Positions 34,798-48,200 of a DNA stretch of 64,000 nt are shown one piece after another. The notes beneath the pieces were generated by a model. The model did not search any database and was not told where the DNA came from. It worked only from the letters and a program-made list of their open reading frames with translations. A program made the position numbers and the translations under genes. Position 1 is the first letter of the stretch; every line of letters starts with the position of its first letter. Source of the DNA: Acanthamoeba sp. SK_2022b (Eukaryota; Discosea; Longamoebia; Acanthamoebidae); assembly GCA_027943245.1 (NCBI GenBank), contig JANDJZ010000147.1:1-64000 (forward strand). Reading direction: 5' to 3'.

Positions 34798-34988
34798 CTT
34801 GCGCGGTGGTTGCGTTTCTCGTGACCAAAAAATAGGGCAACTTTTCCAAATCATTTTGAACGCCTTTCGTAATTTCACAAGCGTTCCGGAAACCAGCCAC
34901 GCAAGTTCTTTGAATCCCAGTACGAGCCACGTCCGCAGCTTGCACATAATCGTGGGAAGCTATCCACTTCGGCCTTTGACAACAACAA

Positions 34989-36477
34989 ATGGAGGACAAT
35001 GGATGCAACGATCCCCGAGTTTTGGCTCTTTTGCGCGAGGGAGAACAGAAGATGAAGCCCAGTTTTATGACCAAGCTCATCTGGGGCGCTTCTTTCGATG
35101 ACGCGGCCGATTGCTTCACCAAGGCTGGCAACCTCCTCAAGAATTCCAAGCAATGTACGTCATTCTCCCGTCTCCGCCGATTCGTTAAATCTTAAACAGG
35201 GTTTACCCTGTTTTTGTTTATGTAATTGTAGGGAACGAGGCCGCACGAGCCTACGTTAAGGCGGCCGACGCGCAGATCACCGCCAAGTCCCACACGGAAG
35301 CCGTCTCTTCGTTGGGCAACGCCGCCACCTGCTTCAGGAAGGTCGCCCCGCAAGGTGTGCCTTTCTCTCCCTCTTTTTCTCTCTCTCCCCCTCTTCTGCC
35401 CTTGTGGCCGCACGGCGTGCTGACGGCGTGACCGTGCTGCCCCGTGGGCCAAACAGAGGCCGTCGAGTGTCTGGAGCGTGCGATCGGCATGCTCACCGAC
35501 GAGGGCCGCTTCAGCATGGCCGCCAAGTACCACAAGGAGATCGCCGAGATCTGCGAGACCGACCTCTCCGACAGGAAGCAGGCCGCCACCCACTACGAAC
35601 GCGCCGCCGAGCTCTACGAGGGCGAGCCCAACTCCTCATCGTACGACGTCTCTCCTTGTGCTTTGCTCTCGATGTCGCGCGCTGGTTCCTGCTGCTCGAT
35701 GGTCTAACCATCCCGCGACGCCGTGGCCTTTGATTTCCTGTCGACAGGAGCGTCAAGCCGTGCCTCGTCAAGGTCGCGCACTTTGCGGCCGAGGACGGCG
35801 ACTATCCCCGTGGCAAGGAGCTCTTCGAAAAGCTCGCCTCCATCTGTCTTGAGAGTAGGCTCGGTTCCTACGGTACACTTTCCCTTTCGACATCGCCTTG
35901 TGCGCTCCGCGATTGATCACATTGGCCTCTCTCTCGTAGGCGCCAAGGAATACCTCTTGAAGGCCGGGCTGTGCACCCTTGCCGAAGGGGTACGCGCACT
36001 CCCTCCTCTCCCCTCCTCTCAGTAATGTGGTGAGGCGTGCGTTGGTCGTTGCCCCCTCGACCCTAACCCGACACACACTCTCTTCTTCAAGGACGTAATC
36101 GCGGCCAAGAAGGCACTGGACAGGTACAGGGACATGCATCCGGCCTTTGAGCGCGATCGAGAGTTCACCCTCCTTTCCGTACGGAGCCCCCGCTCCTCCT
36201 GCTTGCTTGCGCCGGCGGTTGTGCAAGTAATAGTAGTAGTAGTAATAATAATGTTTTCAACACCGGACAGGACGTGACGACGGCGGTGGAGAACTATGAC
36301 CTCAACCTCTTCATGAAGACCGTCACCGACTACGACTCACTGAGCAAGATCGAGCCCTTTGTCACGACGCTGCTGCTCAAGGCCAAGAAGATGGTCGCGC
36401 CCGACGAGGGCGCGGTGGCTGGCGAGAGCGCGGAGAACGAGGAGGGCGGCGAGGAAGAGGAGAGCATGCTGGTCTAA
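34989..36477 (+). CDS. Alpha-SNAP (soluble NSF attachment protein)
   Basis: It brings NSF to assembled SNARE complexes so they can be taken apart after membrane fusion. Start ATG 34989; seven introns; stop at 36477. Exons read FDDAADCFTKAGNLLKNSKQ, WNEAARAYVKAADAQITAKS, SSLGNAATCFRKV, AVECLERAIGMLTDEGRFSM, AAKYHKEIAEICETDL, AATHYERAAELYEGE, VKPCLVKVAHFAAEDGDYPR, AKEYLLKAGLCTLAEG and ALDRYRDMHPAFERDREFTL. These are the TPR-like helical hairpins of the family. The NSF-stimulating C-terminus is present (YDSLSKIEPFVTTLLLKAKK), followed by an acidic tail longer than usual (ESAENEEGGEEEESMLV). Confidence 0.96.
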
Positions 36478-37126
36478 CGCCGGCTTAGCGGGAGGCAAGA
36501 AGAACCAACGAGCTTGTACATACCAATCACTCTCGAACCGTTTGCGCAACAGGGTTGAACAACACCCACTTCCCCATTGTGGTTATGGGTCTTTCTATAT
36601 TTTCATTAATTTGTTGCACAAATGGTATTACGCGATACAATTGGCCCCGACTTCTGTCCCCGGCCGAGTGGAAGTGGGCCGTGTGGGCTGCCACGTCCAC
36701 ATCTTGGGCCGCCCAAGCCGCCCGGTCAACCGGCTGTCAGCAAGAGTGACGCGGTGGTCCGAACCCCGGCCATCGGACCACTCGCCCTTTCCGTGCCTGC
36801 CAATTGCGGAGATCACCGCTCTATAGTGGCCGGATATAACTGGGAGTTGTGTCGGGCTTTTTCCGGGTAGTGGTCCTCATCTCGCCCCACGGTTTGGGCC
36901 GAGCCGCCGGACTTTCGGCTAGAGCGAGGAAAAGGGGACAATCTTTGGGGCTTGCGGCTTCTCGATTCCTCACTCGCTGCAGATCGGCACCGGCGTTCGC
37001 ACACAGAACACACTCGATCGAACCTGGGCCCCGACACTTTGCATCTCAGCTGTTCGTTTGCCGAGATTTGCCAACCAGCGCATTTTATACACAGCGGTCG
37101 CTACTACACAAATTAACACACAGAAC
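36478..37126. other. Intergenic region upstream of ATP-citrate lyase
   Basis: This is the 3' flank of alpha-SNAP and 5' flank of the lyase gene. No gene is seen; GC-rich stretches without a persistent frame. An in-frame ATG at 37058 could extend the lyase by 23 residues but is not favoured. Confidence 0.45.
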
Positions 37127-39939
37127 ATGTCTGCCAAGGCCATCCGAGAGTACCATGGTAAGAACATCCTGGCGCGCCACCTGAAGGAGCGTTCCAAGGG
37201 CAAGTTCCTCCTGGACAACAAGCGCGTTCACGTGTCGCCGCAATCGCCGGCCGTCGCGCCGATCAAGGCTGTCCTCGAGGAGCACCCGTGGCTGGTGACC
37301 GACAAGCTCGTCGTCAAGCCTGATCAGCTCATCAAGCGGCGCGGCAAGTCGGGCCTCATCAAGCTCAACGCCACCTGGGAGGAGTGCGAACAGTGGCTTC
37401 AGGAGAGGCGCTCCAAGGAGGTGCGCCTGCTGCCTTGATATTGCAAATCGATTTACGATGTTTATTTGATTATTTATTTCCCGCGCTTTGCTACGCCGCC
37501 ACCACTCGCGCTTTTTCTCACTATTCTTCTGGAAACACACAGGTCGATGTGGAGGGTGTCAAGGGCGTTCTCGAGTACTTCCTCGTGGAGCCTTTCGTGC
37601 CCCACCAGGCTTCCGATGAGTACTACCTGGCCATCCGTTCTGGTCGCGACGGCGACGAGATTCTCTTCCACCACGAGGGTGGCGTAGATGTCGGAGACGT
37701 CGACTCCAAGGCCCTGGTATGCTGTCCGACAGTCCTGCATACTTGCTTTCCCAATGAGAGATTTAATCATCCCTCTCACTTTCCTCATAATCTCCCAATT
37801 AATCTCAACCGGTTTGTTTTTTTTTGTGATGATGAATCACTTTGCAGAAAGTTATGGTTGAGGTAGACGAGAGCGTGAGCGTTGACACTGTGCGCAGCAA
37901 GCTGCTCACGAGCGAGACCATTCCCGGCGAGCGCAAGGAGCTGCTGGCCGAGTTCATCGCTCTTCTGCACGCCATCTACGTTGATCTCCACTTCACCTAC
38001 CTCGAGATCAACCCCCTTGTCGTGGTACGTGATTGGCCCGCTTGTCCCACTCTTCCGCCCGTGCCGCCTGCGTTGCTCCGCCTGACGCATTTGCGGCGTG
38101 GCACACAGGTCGGCAGCAACGTGCACGTGCTCGATTTGGCCGCCAGGCTCGACCAGACGGCCTACTTCGAGTGCCACAAGGGCTGGGGCGAGATCGAGTT
38201 CCCCCCTCCCTTCGGCAGGCCCCTGCTCGAGGAGGAGCGCTACATCCAGGAGCTCGACTCCAAGACCGGCGCCTCGCTCAAGCTGACCGTGCTGAACCCC
38301 AACGGTCGCATCTGGACCATGGTGGCCGGCGGCGGCGCTTCCGTCGTCTACGCCGACACGCTCTCCGATCTGGGCATGGCCAGCGAGGTGTGCAACTACG
38401 GCGAGTACTCTGGTGACCCCACCGAGTCGCTCACCTTTGAGTACGCCAAGACTATCCTTTCGCTCATGACCAAGGGCGAGCCCGTCCAGGGCGGCAAGGT
38501 TCGGCCTTCACCCCACCACCTCCTGCCTCGTAGCTATACTAATGCCTTCCCCTCCCCCCCTCCCCCAATTTGTAGGTGCTCATCATCGGTGGCGGCATCG
38601 CCAACTTCACCGACGTGGCCGAGACCTTCAAGGGCATCGTCAAGGCCATCAGGCACTTCCAGGAGCGCCTCAGGATGCACAAGGTCAAGATCTACGTGCG
38701 CAGGGGCGGTCCCAACTACCAGGAGGGCCTTCGCTCTATGCGGGAGAGCGTCGAGGGCATGGTACTGTTCCCCCCTCCCCCCTTTACTCGCACCAAGCCG
38801 CCGCAGCGCCGCCAGCACGTAAAGCAGCTCTTCGCCTTACCATACGAATGAGGCGAAGAGAAGAGAAATCGCGTGCAAGATCAAAGGGTGTTCAAATTGC
38901 TTGCTTCTCTTTGGGGGGTTCGGTTTAACTGAGACTTGAATCTCCTGTGGGGAGTTAGTGCCATCAAGCTCCCACATCTCCCATCTTTCTTTATTTCTTT
39001 CTCTTTTCTCCTTCATTTTCTCTTTCGAAATGGGCTCATTCCGTCTCTCTCTCTGCAACAGCAAATCCCCATCGTCGTCTCCGGTCCCGAGACCCACATG
39101 ACCGCCATCTGCCAGCTGGCCATCGACGACCTGAAGAACGCCATGGAGGGCGGCACTGGGTACCTCCTCCACCACTTCGGTCACGATCACCACGGCCACC
39201 ATCACCTGCAATCGACTCTTGGGCCGACCTAACCCTCGATGGTCCTGCGTGTTACCCCGAGCAGTATTACCCGCAACAAGAGCTGGGGCCAGCTCTCCGA
39301 GGCCGGCGCCGAGACTCCCGAGCTCCAGTTCAGCCTCCAGGGCCCGCCTGCCGACGGTCCCAAGCAGCCCGTCACGGTAACGCACCGTGCCCCTGAGCCC
39401 CCCCCCCCAAATCGCCTTCGCGTGGGCGCTCACCGCCGATGCGCTTTTTGCCTTTTGCGTTTCAGGTCTCGATCGCCGATGGCCTGCCCACCGACGAGAC
39501 CCGCACCCTGGCCCAGTCTCAGGGCGCCTACGCCCAGCAGAAGCCGGTCCACACCCTCTTCAGCAGCGAGACCCGCGCCGTCGTGTACGCCTCTCATAGC
39601 TTTGGTTTTTGCTTTGCTTGGGGCCACTCTCTTATCTCTCTCTCTCTCTCTCTTCGATTGCAGGTACGGCATGCACCCTGTTGCCGTGCAGTCCATGCTC
39701 GACTTCGACCACCTGTGCGGCCGCAAGCAGCCCTCGGTGTCGGCCATCGTGTACCCGTTCGCCGGCGCGCACTACCGCAAGTTCTTCTGGGGCTCTCAGG
39801 AGATCATGATCTCCGTGATGCCCTCCCTCTCCGAGATCTTTGCCAAGAACCCCTCCAGCAAGGTGCCTCCCCAATTCTCTTTCCCTTGAGTCCCACCAAC
39901 ATGCGAGCTTGCTCTTCATGGCCCATCACTGACGCCTCG

Positions 39940-40004
<65 letters not shown>

Positions 40005-41921
40005 GCAGCTTGACACAATGGTGAACTTTGCCTCGTGCCGTTCGGTCTACGAGTCGACCAAGGAGGCCCTCGCCATCCCCAACATCAAGACCATCGCCAT
40101 CATCGCCGAGGGTGTGCCTGAGAGGCGCACGCTCCAGCTCATCAAGCTCGCCGAGACCAGGCCCGAGTCTGCCGGTGGTCGCGTGACCATCATCGGCCCG
40201 GCCACCGTCGGCGGCATCAAGCCCGGCTGCTTCCGCATTGGTACGCGCACGCAGCAACCACATTCACCACTGGCGAGTGTTGGTCTCACCAACTTACGTG
40301 CGCGCTGTGCTGTGCTGTGTTGTCTTGTGCGTGTTGTGTGCCTACAGGTAACACTGGTGGTCGTCTGGACAACGTGCTGGCCAGCAAGCTCTACCGACCC
40401 GGCAGCGTGGCCTACGTGTCCCGATCCGGCGGTCTGTCGAACGAGCTCAACAACATCGTCTCCCGCAACACCAACGGCGTCTACGAGGGTATCGCTATCG
40501 GCGGTGATCGCTACCCCGGCACCACCTTCATGGACCACCTCCTGCGATTCCAGGTACGCCCACACTCTAACAACACAATAATTAATTAAATAATTATATA
40601 AATGCACAAATAATTGAAAATGGCAAAAAAAAAATAACATTTAACGTTATGTGGTGTGCAGGCTGATCCGGGCGTGAAGATGATGGTCCTGCTGGGTGAG
40701 GTGGGCGGCACTGAGGAGTACAAGGTGTGCGAGGCCCTCAAGAACGGCACCATCACCAAGCCCATCGTGGCCTGGTGCCTGGGCACGTGCGCCAAGATGT
40801 TCCCCACCGAGGTCCAGTTCGGCCACGCCGGCGCCTGCGCCCACTCCGACCTGGAGACGGCCGACGCCAAGATCCGCGCGCTCACCGAGGCCGGCGCCCA
40901 CGTCCCCTCGTCCTTCAACGAGATCGCCACCCTCATCAACAAGGTCTACACCGACCTCGTCCAGAAGGGCGTCATCGCCGTCGGCAAGGAGCCCCCTCCG
41001 CCCAAGGTATACCTTTCGTTTTATTTTTATTTTTATTCTTATTTTATAAAAAAATAATTATGCACAGCTGAGAACTCGGTGGCATCCTGGCCATGATCCA
41101 CCGAGGGGTTTTATAGTGCGACAGCGACATATCCACACTTACCTGAAACTAGGATCGTGTGCTTGAACGTTTCTCCATCGGTCACTCCAGGCCTTGGAGT
41201 TGTGCAAGCGCACATACATCATTTTTTTTATATATTTAAAAAATTAATTCATCTATATTTATTTATTTGATTTATTTCTTGCTTACTTTCTTACTTACGT
41301 CGTTCGGCCGCATACAGATCCCTGTGGACTTTGCCTGGGCGAGGAAGCTGGGCCTGATCCGTAAGCCCGCTTCGTTCATCTCGACCATCTCCGACGAGCG
41401 AGGCGAGGAGCTCATGTACGCCGGCATGCCCATCTCCCAGGTCTTCGAGGACGAGATCGGCATCGGCGGCGTCATCTCGCTGCTCTGGTTCAGGAAGCGT
41501 CTCCCCCAGTACGCCTGCAAGTTCATCGAGATGGTCCTCATGATGACCGCCGACCACGGCCCTGCCGTCGCCGGTATCTCTCTCCCTCTCCATACACACG
41601 CCATCATCATCATCATCATCGTCGTCTTCATAGGCGTCGAGAGTTCACCGACTGACTTGAGTGGTCTTGTGTCGGGTGCCAGGCGCGCACAACACGATCG
41701 TGACGGCGCGTGCTGGACGCGATCTGGTGTCCTCGCTCTGCTCGGGTCTGCTCACGGTCGGCCCCCGCTTCGGCGGCGCGGTGGACGGCGCGGCCAAGAC
41801 CTTCTCGTGGGGCTACGACACCGGCCTCAGCCCCTTCGAGTTCGTCGAGGAGATGCGGAAGAGGAAGGAGCTGATCGCTGGTATCGGCCACAAGGTCAAG
41901 TCCATCCACAACCCTGGTACG

Positions 41922-41981
<60 letters not shown>

Positions 41982-42506
41982 CACTCCAACCACGCATGGA
42001 TGGATGCCTGACCGCGAGGCGATGTGTCGACAGATAAGAGAGTGACGATCCTCAAGGAGTTCGCCCTCAAGCACTTCCCCGCCCACCCGGTGCTGGACTA
42101 CGCCCTCGAGGTGGAGGTGCTCACCACCAAGAAGAAGCCCAACCTCATCTTCAACGTCGACGGCTGCATCGGCTGCTGCTTCGTCGATCTCCTCAGGCAC
42201 TGCGGCGCCTTCGCTCCCGAGGAGGTACGCTCCCTCCCTCCTCTTTCTCTAACCATCAAATGTTCATGCTCATGAAGAAGAAGATGATGAAGATGATGGC
42301 TCATCGATGATGTTGTGGCGTGACAGGCCGAGGACTACCTGAAGAACGGTTTCCTGAACGGTCTGTTCGTGCTGGGCAGGAGCATCGGTTTCATCGGCCA
42401 CTTCCTCGATCAGACCAGGCTCCAGGAGGGACTCTACAGGCACCCCACGGACGACATCTTCTACATGACCACGTCGGGCCCCGACCAGTCCGTCGTGCCG
42501 CTCTAA
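37127..42506 (+). CDS. ATP-citrate lyase, single-polypeptide (animal-type) form
   Basis: Cytosolic enzyme: citrate + CoA + ATP give acetyl-CoA + oxaloacetate + ADP + Pi. It supplies acetyl-CoA for lipid and sterol synthesis. [12 protein letters not shown] at 37127 matches the family start. Exons then give [18 protein letters not shown] (ATP-grasp), [90 protein letters not shown] and PETHMTAI. The succinyl-CoA-ligase-like half has the phosphohistidine loop [10 protein letters not shown]. The citrate-synthase-like end has [46 protein letters not shown] and [12 protein letters not shown], ending VVPL at TAA 42504-42506. Both halves in one chain match animals and amoebae rather than the split fungal/plant form. 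About 18 introns. Confidence 0.97.
39940..40003 (+). repeat. (GT)n microsatellite in an intron
   Basis: About 31 GT units directly precede the acceptor (ttgcag) of an ATP-citrate lyase intron. Confidence 0.95.
41923..41980 (+). repeat. (CA)n microsatellite in an intron
   Basis: About 29 CA units follow the donor of the ATP-citrate lyase intron after KSIHNP. Confidence 0.95.
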
Positions 42507-42823
42507 AACGACACAACATGACGTCCTCCACAACAACACACATCAACATAAAATGACACAATCACAACCACAACTATTGCAACCAACACGTCATCTATTC
42601 AAGTCAAGCACACGGGACCTCGGGGCCAGCGAGCGACCAGAGACAAGAAGAGTCAATTTTGAGGCCATCCTAGGTGTGTTTTTTGTTCAATTAATATTTG
42701 ACAAAAACTCGAAAATAAAATCAACAAAATAGACAAACACTGAACGATAACGCTCTCTTGGGTGGTGTACAACCACAACAAAAAAAGTTCACTTAGAATA
42801 GAAGCAACGCAGGAGCAGTGGTC
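42507..42823. other. Convergent 3' flanks
   Basis: AT-rich spacer between the stops of ATP-citrate lyase (+) and the GH16 gene (-), with several AATAAA-like motifs. No gene. Confidence 0.5.
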
Positions 42824-43945
42824 TCAGAAGGGCTTGGACGCCCACACCTTGACGTAGTCCACTTGGGCAGGTTTCAGGGTGGTGCCGCTGGGGACCGGGC
42901 CCGACCAGCTGCCTCCCTGCTCCCACGAGAGAATGGGGAACATGGGAGCGGTGTAGCCCGACGGCGTGGGGAAGCTGCACCGCGCAACGCGGTCGATGTA
43001 GAAGGTGACCGTCGACGGCGTCCAGTCCACGCCGTAGGTATGAAACTGGGTGGCGTTGTAGCCGGGGTAGGTGTCGTACGAGTAGCACTGGCCCGAGGGG
43101 GACTGCGTAGACACGTCCCACAGCGTCTGGGCGGCGATGGCGGGGGTGCCCTGTACGGGCACGATCTCCACGACGTCGATCTCGGGCGGCCAAGTCGACG
43201 CGGACATCAGCCAGAAGGCAAAGGAAACCCCCGGGACGTGAGGCGCAGCGATGCGAGCCTCGAAGTAACCGTGCAGCTGGGCGAAGCCCTGGGTCAGCAG
43301 CTGCGAGCTCAGGTAGGGCAGGTTGCCGCACGCCGTTCCGCAGTTGGTGTTGGCCTGGAAGTCCAGCCTGGCCATGCCGTTGGCGGCCGTGTAGAGGGAG
43401 GTGTAGGGGGTGGCCGGGTTGAACGGGTTCACCATCCACCCGCTGTTCACCGCGTAGCCATCGTCGTTGGGGGAGTACCAGCTGGCCGGCTTCCACTTGC
43501 CGCCCGCCGAAGGGTTCCTCCAGTCGTAGAGGGAGAGGGTGTTGAAGTCGTCCGAGAAGGTGGTGGCCGGGGCAGGGCTCGGGCTGCGGCTAGGGCTGCG
43601 ACTGGGGCTCGGGCTCCTGCTCGGGCTGCGACTGGGGCTCGGAGAAGGGGTGGCCGCGATGGGGCCGGCGGAGGCTGAGACGGGGCCCACCCACTCGCGG
43701 CTGTTCCAGTAGTACCAGTTGCCAGTGGCTGAGTCCTGCGCCCACGTCGTCTGCGTGAGGGCCGAGGTGCCGCTGCCTCCAGCCACGGCCTGGCCGTTCT
43801 TGATGACGTTGCCAGCGGAGTCGAGGCTCCACACTGAGCCGTCAGAGTCAGTGATGGAGCCGCCGCTGGTGGGGGTCAGGACCACCGCGAGAGTCAGCGA
43901 CAAGCTCAGGCAGAGAACGGCGACGAGCAGTAATAGGCGCCTCAT
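42824..43945 (-). CDS. Secreted glycoside hydrolase family 16 enzyme (beta-glucanase type)
   Basis: Single exon, 373 aa. The signal peptide is MRRLLLLVAVLCLSLSLTLA. An N-terminal module (about 25-90) has SITDSDGSVWSLDSAGNVI and GNWYYWNSREWVGP, resembling accessory domains of bacterial secreted hydrolases. Next is a Ser/Pro/Arg repeat linker (about 98-125) and a GH16 domain (about 130-373). The catalytic motif reads PPEIDVVEIVP (E-I-D-x-x-E, nucleophile and acid/base Glu). LHGYFEARIAAPHVPGVSFA and FHTYGVDWTPSTVTFYIDR are also typical. It is likely to hydrolyse beta-1,3- or mixed-linked glucans, for feeding or cyst-wall turnover. Lack of introns next to intron-rich neighbours suggests bacterial origin or retroposition (inference). 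Confidence 0.93.
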   Translation of the reverse strand: MRRLLLLVAVLCLSLSLTLAVVLTPTSGGSITDSDGSVWSLDSAGNVIKNGQAVAGGSGTSALTQTTWAQDSATGNWYYWNSREWVGPVSASAGPIAATPSPSPSRSPSRSPSPSRSPSRSPSPAPATTFSDDFNTLSLYDWRNPSAGGKWKPASWYSPNDDGYAVNSGWMVNPFNPATPYTSLYTAANGMARLDFQANTNCGTACGNLPYLSSQLLTQGFAQLHGYFEARIAAPHVPGVSFAFWLMSASTWPPEIDVVEIVPVQGTPAIAAQTLWDVSTQSPSGQCYSYDTYPGYNATQFHTYGVDWTPSTVTFYIDRVARCSFPTPSGYTAPMFPILSWEQGGSWSGPVPSGTTLKPAQVDYVKVWASKPF

Positions 43946-44202
43946 GGTGTGGGTTTGAAGTAGATTAGATAATCCTCGTCAGCGGCCGCATTGGTTTTCC
44001 AAGGCCACCAATTGGGGTGCAACAACGCGATCGAAGTTGTTTTTCACACATTTTTTCTCAATTAAACCTCGCTGGCTTCTTATTGGTTGATAACTCCTGA
44101 TCAAGCGGACACTCAACGGCAGTGCGTGTGCACATGTGCGTTATTATTACGCACGCAACTTAGTACAAAAGGCTAAGGCATGTGATCTATTGTAAAAAAG
44201 GA

Positions 44203-44947
44203 TTAAGAAGACCGAAATGATGTAGAAGATGAAGAGGCGGAAGAAGATGGTGGTGGGAGGTCATCATCGCCTCCTTCGAACGTGGGAGGAGCGGCAGCGG
44301 AGGAAAGGGGAATGTGGGTGGGCTTTCGGCTGGTGGGCTGCTTCTCCACCATCTCGATCGTCCACAGGGCCTTGCCCAGTTGCGCAGTGAGCGAGAACGG
44401 CTGCGCCATCTCCTTCAGGAACGTGCGCGCCAGGCTCACCGCCTGCTCTCACACCAACCAACGAGAGAAGAGAAGAGAAGAGAGAGGATCAGTCTGACGA
44501 CTAGAGCGAGTAGCGAGTAGAACGCGCGCGTACCATTTCAGTGGAGAGGTTGAGATGGGAGTGCTGCAGGTTGTCCGACACCCACTGGGGCATCTTGGAC
44601 CGCTTGTCCAACCGATTGTAGCGCTTGTCCGCCCACACCTTACCCACCACGCATGTGAGCAGACGACACGACGCGCAGCGGTGAGGGAGACGGGAGGGGC
44701 ACACCATGATGCCGTAGTCCTTCTTGCCGCGGATGACTCGCCCCACGCACTGGGCGGCCGTGCGCATGGCGTCAAAGGTGAGGAACTCGGCCTCCTTGAT
44801 CTGGTAGTTGTCCCGCAGGAACTCCAGGCGGGCCCTGAGTATCCGGCTCTCCGTGTTCATGTACGGAATGCCAAACAAGATCACACACCTTGCATGTCAC
44901 ACGCGCGCACAACGCCCATGTAAGCTGAGCCACGCATGTGTTGTGCG

Positions 44948-45011
<64 letters not shown>

Positions 45012-45169
45012 CTGCCGTAGTGGTGGTCAAAGTCGATGCCCTCCGAGATCTTGCCGCGCGCCACAGAGAAGAGGATCGCGCCTCGCCCCGTGTCGCAGGC
45101 GCGCCTGTCGCGTGATCAGGCGAGTGAGAGCTTGTCCACTCGGAAAACAGAGGCCTGTGTGTGTGTGTG

Positions 45170-45229
<60 letters not shown>

Positions 45230-48200
45230 ATGCGTGCGTCGTGGGAGTCGTGGTGGTGGTGGTCGTACCGGTAGTTGGAAAGGGCGAGCGAAGACTCTAC
45301 TGAGTCGGGGGTTTCGACAAAGAGGAGCTTGTGCTGGACCACCTGCCGCAGGATGCCGATCTCGTCCCACACCGAGACCGTCTCCTCCATGTACCGATAC
45401 GACGGGAAGAAGCACACTGCGCACGCACAAAGATCTTTTCAATGTGGAATGCGGTGATACTGTGGAATGTGGAATGTGGAATGTGGAATGCGGAGACCCA
45501 CCCATGCCGTCGGGCACGATGGTGGTGAACTGGAGGAGGAGCGCGCCGTAGTTGCGCAGCACGGAGGGGTCCCTGCGCCCCTCGAATTTGGTGGTGATCA
45601 CCTCCTGGTCGCTCCCCCGCGTCACGATCAACGGACACACGCACGCCCTGCACGCAATCACACCGCACACGACACGACACGACACGACACGACACGACAC
45701 GACACGACACGCATGAGAACAAGGATCGGCAGGCGTGGTGGGGAGGGGGCAGAGCTCTACCGGTTCAAGCTCATCCCGAGTCGTTCGGTGACGACTGGCA
45801 TGAAGTTGAGCATGCGCGGGTACATGTCGAGCGGGGACAGCGTCCTGTGGCCCACCGTTTCAGTTGTGACGTTATAAAAAGAAAAATATTAATAAATAAA
45901 TAAATAAATAAATAATGGGGGGATTACCCCGAAGTGATGACCACAGAGCGGAAGCGGCGAATGATGGGCTGCATGGCGATCGACGCATCGAGACACGTGT
46001 ACTGCAGGATCGTGTTGTTCTCCACCTCTGTCCGTGTGCGCGCGTCACGCAATGCCAACGCGTCGCGTGCGTGCGTGAGTGTGCGCGTTCCGTGCGTTGT
46101 TGGGAGGCGAAAGAGGGCGGGGGAGGGTCGCAGTGAGCACCTTCGTCGCTGCGGGGTTCGATGATGAGGGAGAAGCCCTTCTGGTAGGTCCCCAGCAGCG
46201 TGGCAAAGTCGCACACCACCCCGAGCGGCTGAAACTCGGCCGTGTCCGATATCTCCAGCGCGCGCAGCAGCGAGGAGAGCCTCCCCGCACAGAACCTGCC
46301 CCCCACACGCGCCACACACAACAACCGCACACGCACGCGCGCGCAACACAACACGCAGGAAGGCGTGAGAAAGCCCGCGGACAGATATTGGGGCGGGGGG
46401 GGGCGGGGGTTACCGGAGCGTCTTGGGGACGATCTTGGTGGCCTCCTGACAGCTGTGTAGGAAGGCGAGGGGCGGCTCGCTGATGACCTGCTTGGTGTTG
46501 AGGCGGGCCTGGAGGAACTGGAGGAACCGCTTGAGCAGGTCGACAAAGTCCTCCGCCTTTCGGATGTTGGCCGGGATCACCTCCTGTATCACGTCATCGG
46601 GCAGCACTGCGCGAGAGGCACGCATCAGCCACGTTTTTAATTAATATATATTATTAATTTGTTTGTTTTGTCGGTACCGGGGTCGGCCTTGGCTTCGTCG
46701 GCGATCCGCGCAATGCCAGAGAGGCCCTCCACAAGGCGATTGTATTCCTTCTTGAGCTTGTCAGCATCCGTGGCCTTGATCCTGCGCAGGACATTGACAA
46801 ACGAAAAAAATCAATAAAATTGCACCAAAATAACAATAATTATAATAACAACACGATATCACACAGAAATGAGGTCTTTACCGAGTGATGCTGGAGGAGA
46901 GGTTCTTCACGCTCCGGGCCGACGCGCCAAGGATTCGCTTGTCGATGTTGACGCTGAGCGCGGCGATGCACACATTGTCTGGGGTGGTCGTGCACGAACG
47001 CTTAGTCGACATCAAATTGCAGTTGGGAGGTGAGGGCGAATCCGCAACGGTTACCGATGTTGTGTGCCTCGTCAAACACAACTATTGAGTTCTTCTTGAA
47101 CTCCTTGGAGACCAGGTCTGAGATCTTGGGATCGATGATGTACTGGTAGCTATCGATGACGTCAACAAATATGACGACGACGACGACGACGACAACAGAG
47201 TTAGGGGCAACGAGAACGGGAAAGAACGGGAAGGAGGTGGGAGACGAACCTGTAGATGACGACGTGTGAGAAGTTGATGAGGTGGCGCGCCAGGAAGTAG
47301 GGGCACCACCCGCGCTCTCGCCCGATCTGCTTCAGGTCGCCGAGCGAGTAGACCCCGTTCAAGAGCACGTCCCTGTGACCACGACAAGTTGATCGATTGA
47401 CAAGTCTTAATACCTCAATTAAGAAAATAATTCAATTCACTTATTTAATATATATATATATAATAAAATCCAATAACTCTCAAAAAGCGTGTTGGCTAAG
47501 AGGCGACCCCCGCGTACCTCCCGTTCTTCTCGTATTCTTCGAAGAAGTCGCACAGCTCCACAGGACCGACATCGCGCCGGCCCTCGCCGTCGGTAGTCTC
47601 CTCGTGCAGACCCCTGTACTTGTCCGCCTGAGGCCAGAGTTGTCGATCCACGCTTCAGCACGCAAACACAACACGCAACACGCACAACACAGCCCAAACG
47701 ACACAGCGCAGACACACAACACACATGCCACGTGGCCTCACCTCTGCTCTGACCCAAGAGGAAGTGAGGCCACGACACTTGGAGTCGACGACGATGCCCT
47801 CAGTGTACTGGCTCACCTGCAGCACCCCCCCAAACCATCACGGAGGACTCATGAGCAGCACACTCGATCGCGATCGCAACTGCGGTTGCGGGAGGAGGCG
47901 TACCCGCGGGTGAATGCACAGGTTGCGTCGAGCGCTGAGGGCCAGTCCCAGAAACTTGGGCGGGTCGTCGCCCAGCTCCTGGTCACGGTAGGCGATCACG
48001 CGGCGCAGCTCCTCGACTGCCTGTAAACGCACGCTTACGCGAACGGACACGCGGTAAGGGCAAAACACACACACACACACACGCGCGGGCACGACGAGGG
48101 CAGGAGAGGCGAGTAGCGGTGCCTTCTCGATCTCGGGCACCGTGCGGGAGCAGTAGACGAGCTTGCCGACCTCGGGATGGGCGAGTTGGTAGGACGTGAT

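Noticed and set aside
36700..36860. tRNA-like stretch (ggtccgaaccccggcc)
   Set aside because: No cloverleaf could be drawn around the T-arm-like motif and no anticodon arm is present.
38837..39433. Minus frames opposite ATP-citrate lyase as separate genes
   Set aside because: All are shadows of conserved plus-strand exons and their introns.
42818..43678. 286-codon plus frame opposite the GH16 gene
   Set aside because: Shadow frame; the minus strand has the signal peptide and GH16 catalytic motif.
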